Source: Montifringilla adamsi (Eukaryota > Chordata > Aves > Passeriformes > Passeridae). From it: a stretch of 64,000 nucleotides of DNA. The DNA lies in the NCBI GenBank assembly GCA_017590115.1, contig JAGGNK010008448.1, positions 806,001 to 870,000 of the forward strand, read 5' to 3'. How positions within the stretch are numbered: the first letter of the stretch is position 1; each line of letters opens with the position of its first letter. The notes beneath the pieces are model-generated. The model was not told the DNA's origin, ran no database searches, and was given only the letters and a program-made list of their open reading frames with translations. Below, one piece after another: positions 1-8,868 of this stretch. The translations under genes were made by a program, and so were the position numbers.

Positions 1-291
1 GCTCTGTCAATTCTCCAAATACTACTGTGAAGGTTTTAATAAAATTAATGCAAATGAATCTTCTGAAATGGGAGATTGGAACTTCAGTTTTATATCTTGC
101 TCCAGAAAACAGAAAAAAAAAATTCAGCACTTTAAATTCTTTAAATTAGTATGAAACCATTTCAAATTAAAGGAACAGCAATTCTAGATGGACTCTGAAC
201 TATATAATTAAGAATTATATAACAAAAGCCAAACCTTAAGGCAAAGTACAAACTCAGTATTGCTAACAGGAAATTACTGTAATGCAATTAC
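1..291 (-). other. ERCC6: ERCC6 intron 3 (5' part)
   Basis: This is the intron that follows ERCC6 exon 3 on the minus strand. It opens with a consensus donor (GTAATTG, read on minus from 291). It is A+T-rich. I see no exon or repeat in it. The intron continues past the left edge. Confidence 0.8.
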
Positions 292-412
292 CTTGTTATA
301 TTTTTGCCGCTTCACAGAATCTAGTTTTCTGTTAATATTTTTGTTGTCAGCAGCTTGAGGTGAAAGTTCCTCAATAATTTTATTTATATGTCTCAGAGAT
401 GTTGTACATGAT
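292..412 (-). CDS. ERCC6: ERCC6 (CSB) exon 3, residues 144-184
   Basis: This is an internal coding exon of 121 bp of the DNA-dependent ATPase CSB, which drives transcription-coupled nucleotide excision repair in the nucleus. On the minus strand a T-rich tract ending in CAG precedes the exon at 413, and a GTAATT donor follows at 291. Joined to exon 2, the split codon AG|A gives Arg144. Reading then continues [18 protein letters not shown], then [14 protein letters not shown] and KRQKYNK. Human CSB has SCTTSLRQINKIIEQLSP at the same place. The exon length and phase equal the human exon, whose coding positions are 423-543 as I recall. The segment looks helical and ends in a basic stretch. It is too short and lacks the start codon needed to stand out as an ORF. 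The rest of the gene is off the left edge. Confidence 0.95.
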
Positions 413-2843
413 CTGAAAAAAATAATAAGATTGCAATGAACTGGTAAATTCTAGAAAGAAAAAAAGCATACTCTCGATTCTGACAATTTAAAAATTCCAG
501 GAGATTTAACAAAATACTTAAAAAGCTCTAAAGGTAAAGTTCTGATTAAGCACAATATATATAAACCACACTGGAAATATCAACACTTTAAAAAGTTGTA
601 CATCATAAAATAATTTTAAACTAAATTTTGCTAATAGTAAAATTCCAGCAGAACTTAAACTGAACAACCACTGTAATAATTAATACTCAAGTTACAAGTC
701 TGATGATGACAAGCAAGAGTGGTTGTTTTCATTATTCAAGGTAAACAAAACAACCCAAAAATCTAAATGGGAAACCCCATGTTTTCATTTTCTAAAATGG
801 TTTTAATGGTTTGATGCCGTTATATGAGGAAATCTGTGTTTTTTAGCTTTTATGCAAAAAGTACATTACAGGACAAAAATGCAATTTTACGAGACAGACT
901 AGTTCAAAGAATTAACAGCACATCAACATTAAACTTCTCCTACTCATGCACTACCATTTTTCATGTTTCCATATAAAATATGAAATTCAAGTAGAACTAC
1001 ATGCTACAACCTAGTATGTTTCTGCAGTTGAATTCATTTGCAAGGAAGAAGGAAGTGCCCCACCATCAAAAGCAAGAAACCTAGGTTTGTTAATTCATAT
1101 ATCAGAATAATTTATAAGGATCGAAAAATTAGAATCTCAAAGCATTATGAAAAAAGTCAAATACAACTGTTCACAAGACCTGCAAAGCAGCTATTATTCC
1201 CCCTGTATGTAAAGAAAAGCAGTAAGGAAGGCTCCTCTGTTGCCAGGGAAGAAGATTTTGGGCCACACTTACTTCCAGCTCTAATCTGAATTCTACCACT
1301 GTTATCCTTCCTAGGATATTCCACCAGCTCCCCAGCAATTACTGCCATCCTCACTTCTCCATTCTCTTTTAACATTTTTGAAACATCCCCATTCTCACTT
1401 TCCAGTTGTGCTGCTTTGCAGTACACCATCCTTCTGCACATCTCCTAATTCTGGCCCTTGCTTCCTTGGCACTCTCTTCTTCCACAAAACTTTAACTAAC
1501 AGGACTTTGGAATTTAAACTGGATTTAACTTCAAACATTTTTATGTTTCTCCTTTTTCACACTTAAATTTGTGTGTACATTATAGAATCATGCAGCTGCT
1601 ACCGTGAACTCTGCCAATTACTCAAAAACCACTCCTTGCCTGATATTTTCTCTAGTCATGCATTCACAGTGCTACAGAATTTTAAGCAATTCCATCGTCC
1701 TTTACTCATGCGTAAGTTTTGTTACTCCCTCTGCTCAAAGTCAGCTACACCTGTTAATTTTCTCAAAAATCAACTTTCAGATTCTCACATTATATTTTAT
1801 GCAGACAAGATTCTGCAAATCTGCATAAACCATTTGCAGTCCCTCATGCAAATCTTGTTTTATGGCGTGAAAGGTGAAAACAGAGGGATAAGAAAAATCA
1901 TAGGAGATGCTTCTGAAAGAAAAACAGGAAAACAAACTAATTAACAGTGCTGTGCATCACTCTTTCAATAACCACGTACTCTAAATTGTAATGGTTATGC
2001 TGCTCCATTCTTTCTCTCAATAACACCTTACTTATTATGTTCTTCTGCTCCACAACACTTGAAATTAGATTTCAGTGCTGCCAACTTATTTAACTTCACA
2101 TCTCCACACCCAAGCTAGAAAATTAATGAAGTACATATAATTGAGACCTACAGAACTCTTGAGCACTAAAAAAATACCAGTAATGCAATACAGTGAAACA
2201 TACACAGGTAGAATAATTTACCTGCAATAGTTCACTAAGTAACTCTACAATGAGACTAGAAACAGAAAGGGAGATGAAAATTTGAAAGACTACTGGCTCC
2301 TATTCCTCAAAGTCTTCTACTATCAATAGTATCAATGTTACTTATGCATTTGATTCCTTTAAGGTATCATTAAGCACTTCTTACAAACACTTGTGATGAG
2401 GCTGTTTTGGTTGTAGGACATTGAAGAGATGGAGTCATCCAAGTTACAGAAGGAGTGTAACTCGAAGGGGACAATCCCACAAAACATACAGAATTGAGGA
2501 AGTGACACTTTTTCTGACTGTAACTTTGAATAACAGAGTATAATGCCACTCTCCACTGCCCAGAAAACAGATGCATCTTGGTGAGGTACGAGAAAAAGCA
2601 GAAAAAGGAGGTGCACTCTACGCTGCTGCCTTGATGCATGACTAGGTTAGTCAAATAAGAGCAATGAAGCATTGTCCAATGTGAAAAATATTTTCTTTGT
2701 TTCTAAAAGGTGACTCCAAAGAGCACGTGTGATCAAGCACTTTCAAAACATCTTTTCCTCTTTAAGATTTTAAAAACATGAGACACCAAGTCTCATTAAA
2801 CTGTCAGTAGCAGAAAAAAAAGGTACGAAAAAACACAATTTAC
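413..2843 (-). other. ERCC6: ERCC6 intron 2
   Basis: This is a 2,431 bp intron between the GTAAATTG donor of exon 2 and the TTTTTTCAG acceptor of exon 3. It is A+T-rich. The small ORFs inside it (for example at 1157-1441, 1573-1944 and 2370-2672) overlap each other in different frames and resemble nothing I know. I see no recognisable repeat or RNA gene. Confidence 0.85.
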
Positions 2844-3274
2844 CTCAAATCCTCCAGTACTGACTCATACTCTTTTGATGCATTAGCAATTTTTGCTGCT
2901 TTAGTCGCTTCATTAATTGCATTATCTACTTGCTGAAGAACTCCTTGCTCCAACACATCCTGGTCATAGACATCAACTCCTAAATCTTTGAGCTCAGCAG
3001 CATGTGCACTACATGAGACAGACTGAATCTGCTGCCTGTCGATCTGTAAAAGGGGATGTCCTCTTCTGGGCACCTCCAAAGGAACAGCCATGGAAGTGGA
3101 AGCCTGGCAGTCAGAGTTGGGAACTCCCATTCTATTACCCACACCATTATCACAAATGCCATTTTCCTGCTCATTTCCCAAGTCCTCATCATTATGCAGG
3201 CAATCATTGCTTGAAGTAGTGGCAGACTCTGGTTCTTGGATACTCTCTGGCAGGGGACTCTTGTCTGTTGGCAT
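2844..3274 (-). CDS. ERCC6: ERCC6 (CSB) first coding exon (exon 2), residues 1-143
   Basis: This encodes the N terminus of CSB, the SWI2/SNF2 ATPase that recognises stalled RNA polymerase II. It gives 143 full codons plus two bases. Residues 1-66 (starting MPTDKSPLPE) are low in complexity and acidic around residues 24-38, and are poorly conserved. From residue 70 it matches the human protein closely: PRRGHPLLQIDRQQIQSV (human PRRGPALLHIDRHQIQAV), then LGV and DVYDQDVLEQGVLQQVD at about 98-117, the conserved N-terminal motif of CSB/Rad26 proteins, which I believe includes the autoinhibitory leucine latch. The donor is GTAAATTG at 2843. A CAG acceptor sits at 3278-3280, so the exon probably starts at 3277. 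The frame is open upstream to 3373, but I chose the ATG at 3274 because it aligns with the human start, has A at -3 and lies just inside the acceptor. The coding part is 9 bp longer than in human, in the same phase. Confidence 0.96.
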
Positions 3275-3277
3275 CCT

Positions 3278-4052
3278 CTGCTCAAAGGCAACAAAAAAGC
3301 ACATTATCATAAGAACATCCACACATACAAAGCTCCTCATGAAGACTGTGCCCCCAAAAAGTAAGCAAACCAATAAGCATGTTTATTGGTTTTTGAAACA
3401 CTACCTGTATTTCAAAACACCTGGTAGTCTAGTTCTCCATCAGTGCTCCCTGCAAAGGCATCTCCACACCAACTTTCACAATCAAAAGAGTGACCAAAAC
3501 CCCTCAGAGAAAACTATGTTTAACCCTCCTGGAAGACACTGATATGAAGACAAATAAGACAACGTGTAAAAATCACTCTCCTTGCCAGACAGTGAACTCA
3601 GTCTTGTGTGTAAATGGTCATGCTCCAGAAGACTGCGACATAACAAAAATACGTATAACACAATATACCCAAACCCCAAAAATACAACTTTTGGAAACAG
3701 GTTAGGCCTTGCCATTGAAAGCACCACTGAGTGTAGTAGGCTGTAAGCTTTAGTTTGACAGTTCAAAAGTGGAGCATAAAGCACCTCAGTACTCAGGAAA
3801 TCAATGCTGGACTGAGTTCCTAAGGCAAACCTGGAGCTGGTATGGTTCAGCAACCTCTCTTAGCACGGCAGCCCATGGATCTCAGTCCCACCTCACGCTT
3901 TTCTCCCAGCTGCTGGGAACACGCCGGCACAGGGCTCGGCCCTGCATTCAGGCAACAGGCACCGCACCACGGCCCGCCCGCCCCGCGGAACGCCGCGGCC
4001 TCTGCCCCGCCCGCACCAAGCGCTGCTGGGGCAGAGGCGCTGCTTCACCCAC
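3278..4052 (-). other. ERCC6: ERCC6 intron 1 (approximate)
   Basis: This is the region between the exon 2 acceptor and the CpG-island promoter. ERCC6 exon 1 is non-coding in human, so its end cannot be fixed by protein. One plausible donor on the minus strand is AG|GTGGGT, with the exon ending at 4053. Another is GTGAGG near 3890. The ORFs at 3482-3853 and 3090-3542 are unlikely to be real. Confidence 0.5.
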
Positions 4053-4335
4053 CTCTGTGTGCGAGCGAGCGCTGGGCAAACGCGGCTGGGACGGGCAGGC
4101 GCGGGGCTCCGGCTGCCGCCGGGCTGTGCCCGAGCCGCGGCCCCGCAGCGCAGCGGGAGCGGCACCGCCGGGCCGAGCCGAGCCGGCCGCACTGCTCCCA
4201 CCGGCACGGCTCGGGCACGGCTCCGGCACCGCGCCTGCGCCCCCGCGTCACTTCCGCAGCGGCGGGGACAGCGCGGCGGCTGCGCGGGCAGGTCCCGTCC
4301 GGCCTCCGTGGGGCTGAGCTGGTGACAGGAGCAAA
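3905..4335 (-). promoter_or_regulatory. ERCC6: CpG-island promoter of ERCC6
   Basis: This is a sharply bounded block of very high G+C and dense CpG in otherwise CpG-poor DNA. It lies about 0.6-1 kb upstream of the first coding exon, where ERCC6 transcription should start on the minus strand. It has no TATA box, as expected for a housekeeping repair gene. The several overlapping long ORFs here on both strands are by-products of the base composition. Exon 1 (non-coding) is expected inside it. Confidence 0.85.
4231..4257 (-). promoter_or_regulatory. ERCC6: NRF1-like and ETS/CRE-like sites in the ERCC6 promoter
   Basis: On the minus strand GCGGAAGTGACGC (4245-4257) combines an ETS/GABPA core (CGGAAGT) with a TGACG half-CRE. 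About five bases downstream lies GCGCAGGCGC (4231-4240), an NRF1-like sequence. Such pairs are common close to the start sites of CpG-island housekeeping promoters. The site assignment is by motif only. Confidence 0.55.
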
Positions 4336-4360
4336 TAGGAAATGTGTGTCGCGGGTCCCG

Positions 4361-4431
4361 CCGCTTCCTCTGCCTGCTTACCCCTTCTGCCTGTTTACCG
4401 CTTCCTCTGCCTGTTTGCCGCTTCTTCTGCA
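4361..4431. repeat. Short minisatellite, units of 17-20 bp
   Basis: There are about 3.7 units based on CCGCTTCCTCTGCCTGTTTA: 4361-4380 (20 bp), 4381-4397 (17 bp, lacking three bases), 4398-4417 (20 bp) and a partial, diverged unit from 4418. It is pyrimidine-rich on the plus strand and sits on the far edge of the CpG island. Confidence 0.85.
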
Positions 4432-6529
4432 TCCCCATTTAGCGTCGTGAAACTCCCGCATCCAGGTCCCTTCCTTCGGGCAGCAGAACTGAGTTTACTT
4501 GCTGGCAGCCTTGGTCCAACTGTGAGAGGAAAAATGTATAGCAGAACACACAGATACTAATAAATAATTCCAAAAAAATGTTGATGGCTTTTTCCCCGGC
4601 TTTTTTTCTGAGCTACAGTTTCAGGTCCTTGGCGTTCCTGCTTTTCCATTAACTTACTGCTGTCTTTTACTGTCTGTGAGTCTCAGAAAAAGAGAATGGA
4701 TTTTCTAATACCTTTCTAAGACCTGGACCTGAAAGGTCATCATGCAAATAAAGCAGTGCTACACTGATAAACTCTTTGTTTCCTTTACTCTGAAATACAC
4801 TATTACTGCAAATATCCCGTAGCATTTAGTGACTACAATGAGGAAACTTCTAAATCTTCACTGCCATGTTCTAAGTAGAAGGAATGATGTTCTGTAACTG
4901 CTGAAACAATTTAAAATGTGAAGTCTTGCAGCAGACTGAGAAAGGCAGCAACCAGGGACATGTAAGGACAGAGCAATGTCAAGCTGCTGTCAAGGCCTTT
5001 GAAGCTTGTTCCATGGTGGTCCATCCTTGGTGCATTTGCAGCACTATGCCTTTCTTTAACTTTTCAACCTGGACACACAGTTTTACCCGAGCAGGGGAGA
5101 TCTGTCCTTTCGCTCTGTTTTCAGCCTCACCTATTGACTGGAACAGTTACAAAGGCGGTAAAAGTACAAAATCTGTGTTATAGAACAGAATATCTTTGAT
5201 GTTGTATTTTCAGTGCAGTTGTTTTCACATAGAAAATTAATTTCTAATGAACCAAAAGTTCAGTTCTGGTTTTGGCTACATACACATATGGCTTCTGATA
5301 TTTTCACATTGCATGTATGTATGCATGCATATTTATCTTTTGCTGAAGTATTTAATTGCATTTATGTTCATTTTGTTTACCTTTTTTAAAATTTTTCTAC
5401 ATGTAGATAACTGCTTGCCGTGGTGCAGCTACTCTGCTAAACCATTGGCAGTGTGGTTTCATGGGCAGGACAAGTTCTGCTTGTTTGATTAGTTTTTTTT
5501 AATGTTGTAACATAGCCACAGTTCACTCCCCCCTGTATGCAAGCATTAGTGATGACAACTATTGCTGGAGCTGGTTTTGGCAGATTTTGATATGCAGATA
5601 GCTCTTTTACTTGAACTAGCTAGACTGGGAAGTTAAACTGTGTCTTCCCTTACTATCAGCCTTGTGGGGTTTCTGGGAAGGATCCTGGCAGACCATGTGA
5701 AGCAGCAGCTCAGAGCTCACCTGTTGGATCAGGAGGATGTGAAAAAACTCAAACAGACCCCAAGGAAGCTCAAATAGAATAACAACTTGGGAAGGAAGCA
5801 ATTTGTTTCTGTGAATTGGGTAATGAAAAATTAGGTTCTGTAAATTATGGTCAGTGAGTAGCGGGGAAGGGGCAGTGATTTAATTTTTAGTCATAATTTT
5901 TTCAGTTTCCTGCTCTGAAGTTATCCCTATAACTATGATAAACACATCCCAGGGATGCACCCAGTATAACCAGTAGCAACCTACCATGTCTGAGTGCTGG
6001 TTCTTAGCAGGAGATGATCCTCTCAAGCCCCTTGTGCTGGACAGCCTGGTTGTGCTGTTAAGGCTGTGACCTGCTGGCAATTGGACAAATCTTCATCCTT
6101 GCTTTTCAAGTAGGCCTTTCCTCCACAGAGTTTGGGATGTATTTTGCCAAACTGGAGGCTAAGGAAGGACTTTGTGATAGAATATATTTATGGATTTTGT
6201 TCTGAGGAAATGCTGTATGTGGGCTGTGACTGGTCACAATGGAGTAGGCACACAGAAAGGCTTGGACTGACTGTCTAAGAAACAGCTAATCCAAACCAGT
6301 ACATTTTTAGAGTTAAGTGACCGTGAGATTTGAGCATCTTTGAGCTCTCATCATGCCAATGTTTACATGCATTAAGGTGACCTGAGATGGCTGAGCCTCA
6401 GGCATGTGACTGCTACTTTTCTTTGTGGAGGAGTCCCAGTGGATGCAGTGCTTTGCTAAATATTTAAAGATGTTCCTTTGTCCCAAAGTGCTTAGGCCTA
6501 AGATTTTCATTTATTCATGGAGCTTAAGC
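4432..6529. other. Intergenic, no gene seen
   Basis: Non-coding sequence upstream of ERCC6. It holds only short ORFs with no recognisable domain (such as 4926-5183). A small alternating purine-pyrimidine run built on GCAT/ATGT lies at 5311-5330. No repeat family was recognised. Confidence 0.6.
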
Positions 6530-6755
6530 CTAGGCAGGACCATTAGATCATTCTTTCTGACCTCCTGTGTGACACTAAAAATACTCAGTAACTTCTACAT
6601 CAGGCCTGAGTCTTGGAGACGAAGTGGCACAGATGGCTTGCCAGGGAATCACATTTTGATTAAATTTACTGAACAGTAGAAAATCCACTACATGCCTTGG
6701 TAGATTTTTCCACGGTTGATCCTTCTAGCTATCTTTCATGTAGCCTGAAACATTC
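6530..6755 (-). repeat. Ancient CR1 LINE, decayed 3' end
   Basis: On the plus strand the text runs through the landmarks of a reverse-complemented CR1 3' end: GGACCATTAGATCATTCT, TCTGACCTCCTGTGTGACAC, then AGAAAATCCACTACATGCCTT, GGTAGATTTTTCCACGGTTGATC and AGCCTGAAA. In old sauropsid copies the matching phrases are 'gaccattagatcatctagtctgacctcctg', 'gagaatccaccacatcccttgg' and 'gttgttccaatggttaatcacc'. It is strongly diverged and has no coding capacity. Confidence 0.7.
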
Positions 6756-6761
6756 TAGGTT

Positions 6762-6779
6762 AAAAAAAAAAAAAAAAAA
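6762..6779. repeat. Poly(A) run, 18 bp
   Basis: An uninterrupted run of 18 A directly after the CR1 fragment. It could be a simple repeat or a remnant tail. No element body reads leftward or rightward with target-site duplications that I can see. Confidence 0.85.
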
Positions 6780-8470
6780 GAAGTCATGTGCTTAAAAGAG
6801 AGGCTGGTCTGTTAAACACAGAGGAAGGAAAGACTTCAATGTAATTTTAGAATAAGCCACAACTTTTTAAAATCTTGAGGTTGAATTTCAGAAGAATAAA
6901 CATTCCCTTACCTGCTTAGACTTCTGAAATGGCATGGACACCAGAGGTTTCACCTACAACTTCCCTAAGCAGTTATGTGCTTCCCTGTGCTATAGCTATT
7001 CCCAGAAATACTGCTTTTGTGGCTGAGCTGATCAGCTGGCTGCACTTGTCCTACCTGAGGCCAACTTAGAAGCCAAAAATCCCAACACTATTTTGGAGGG
7101 GTCAGTTATTCATGTATGGAGTGTCCTAGTGCCCACAGGCAGAGCTGTTCTGCTGAAAAACAGATGGCAGTACCAGATTTTAATGCATATCAGTTTAGCT
7201 TTTCTATTTTTCAGTCCTTTCCTGATGAAGCATCAACTGTGGGTCTGAGCCAACACCCTAGGAGATTTCTGTGCTGGTGGTGAAAATGCTATACACTGAG
7301 GCACACTGATACTTTTAAAACAAAATGCCAGAACTGTGAAGTTGTGATGAAAATAGATAATAAATGATTTAAAGACTGCATTACTTCTCAGGAGGGCACA
7401 GAATTGCCGGCAGCATTGGCAGAAATGGGAATTCCATCCACAGTAATAAAGCATCTGTATCTCTTTGTACCAACGAGTTGAGTGGCAAGTATCTCTCAGA
7501 GCCATGGCAGTGTAATAAAGCTAATATATCAACCTAAGAGAGATGCTAAGCTCTTTGAAAATAATTGTGTAGTTGGCAAGCAATAACTGCTACTCTTTAT
7601 ATTGCAGAGAAATAAAATTGTGGTTTTTTTCCTTCCCTCGCTCTCCCTGCTGTGGTGCATTTAAGAAATTAAATGCAGAAATCTACTCCTAATGCACTAC
7701 TAGGTTGGAAAACTAATGACTGCAAATGGGAACGAATTCCAGAAGTGAAGGTTTCTCCCACTGCTTTTCTTTGGTTCGATTGCTCACCTTTTTTATTTCC
7801 AACAGATGTTGCTTGACAACAGCTCACGCGTAAGGGAGTTCTTGATAATACAAATCTTTCAGGAAAGCTCCATGTTTGTGGTTATTTGGGCTGTATTTTT
7901 CTCCAAAGGAATTCAAAAGTGACTTTCTAGGCGAAGGCATTTTTCTGAGCTTGCAGCCAGATCATTGCTTCTCGTGCGTCTTTGCTACATATCTTTCAAA
8001 GGTGTGTGTGCACAATGTTTTTTAAGGCCTGTATAAAAATGAGAAATAAATCATAGAAGTTTAAAGAACTGAGTAAGCATGTAATGGGCTGTTGGCATCA
8101 GTCTTCTGCAGGCAAATAGGGAAGATAAACCTGGGTGTTTATTGACTTTTCAGACTAGCCTTTCACATATTGCATATTTCGTAGTTGTTCCCTGAAAAGC
8201 TTAGGGCAAGGCTCTGGCTCTTGCACCCCAGAGCCAGGATCTTCTACTGCTGTCATACCCAGGGAGCCAAAGCCTGCTGCTTTTCACTGCTGTCCACTTG
8301 TCTAGGTCTCCTTGCAATGACTACTAGCACCTGTGATGCTCCCCAAAGCTCGCTGGCAATCCTGCTCAGCCTGTGTTTGAAGTGTTGATGGTGCCAGGAA
8401 GAGAAGCGTAATAAATATTTCAGTACTTGAAAATCTTTCACCTCCTCAAAAACTGGGCTGTCAGAGACCC
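6780..8470. other. Intergenic, no gene seen
   Basis: Unremarkable A+T-rich sequence with short ORFs only (7233-7505, 8185-8388). No repeat or RNA gene was recognised. Confidence 0.6.
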
Positions 8471-8477
8471 GGTGGTG

Positions 8478-8510
8478 GCCACCTGCTGGCTTTAACACTA
8501 GAGGGAGGCA
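8478..8510. promoter_or_regulatory. Pair of CTCF-like motifs
   Basis: On the minus strand CCAGCAGGTGGC (8478-8489) fits the CTCF core CCASYAGRKGGC at every position. On the plus strand, six bases on, CACTAGAGGGAGGCA (8496-8510) is a weaker match. They lie about 4.2 kb upstream of the ERCC6 promoter, a plausible place for a boundary. Binding cannot be judged from sequence alone. Confidence 0.4.
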
Positions 8511-8785
8511 TCGCCTAAAAGAAATCACAAATGCTTCTAAAATAGCAGAATCTAGAACGATTTATATGTCTTGGAAGGGAGCAAAACACTGATTTCTTTT
8601 TAAAGCCTCTGTTTTTATTGGAATACTTTATGGGAGGCCTCATTTGTTGCTGAGAACGCTCTTGGCCAGAGTGAAATCCAACCCTCCTGATGAGGTAGGC
8701 AGATTCAGCCTGCGCTGCTGTGCTTTGTCTCAGCTGGGGTCTCCTGGGACAGCACTTTGCTCCAGGCCTGGAGGTAGTGCAGCCT

Positions 8786-8795
8786 CTATAAATAG
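8786..8795. promoter_or_regulatory. CTATAAATAG: perfect MEF2 / TATA-like sequence
   Basis: It fits the MEF2 consensus YTAWWWWTAR exactly and also resembles a strong TATA box, set in G+C-richer flanks. No gene start was recognised downstream in either direction, so this is a candidate site only. Confidence 0.3.
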
Positions 8796-8828
8796 CCCAC
8801 TGCTGAATTGTTGTGTGACCAGATTTCG

Positions 8829-8868
8829 AAGGGTAAAGAATTGTGCCAAAGGATAAAGAATTGTGTTG
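8829..8868. repeat. Tandem duplication, 20 bp x 2
   Basis: AAGGGTAAAGAATTGTGCCA (8829-8848) is followed by AAGGATAAAGAATTGTGTTG (8849-8868), 17 of 20 identical. It is a local duplication with no known function. Confidence 0.85.

Noticed and set aside
2840..3373. Upstream in-frame start at 3373 extending ERCC6 by 33 residues
   Set aside because: The extra residues (MVCLLFGG...) resemble no CSB N terminus, a CAG acceptor lies just before the chosen ATG, and the human start aligns with the ATG at 3274.
3842..4450. Long overlapping ORFs (up to 202 codons) on both strands over the CpG island
   Set aside because: They arise from high G+C, which depletes stop codons. They overlap each other in several frames, are rich in Ala/Pro/Arg/Gly, and lie in the expected promoter and non-coding exon 1 of ERCC6.
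4300..5200. Divergent plus-strand gene sharing the ERCC6 promoter
   Set aside because: Bidirectional CpG-island promoters are common, but I see no coding exon or convincing splice chain on the plus strand. A non-coding transcript cannot be excluded without RNA data.
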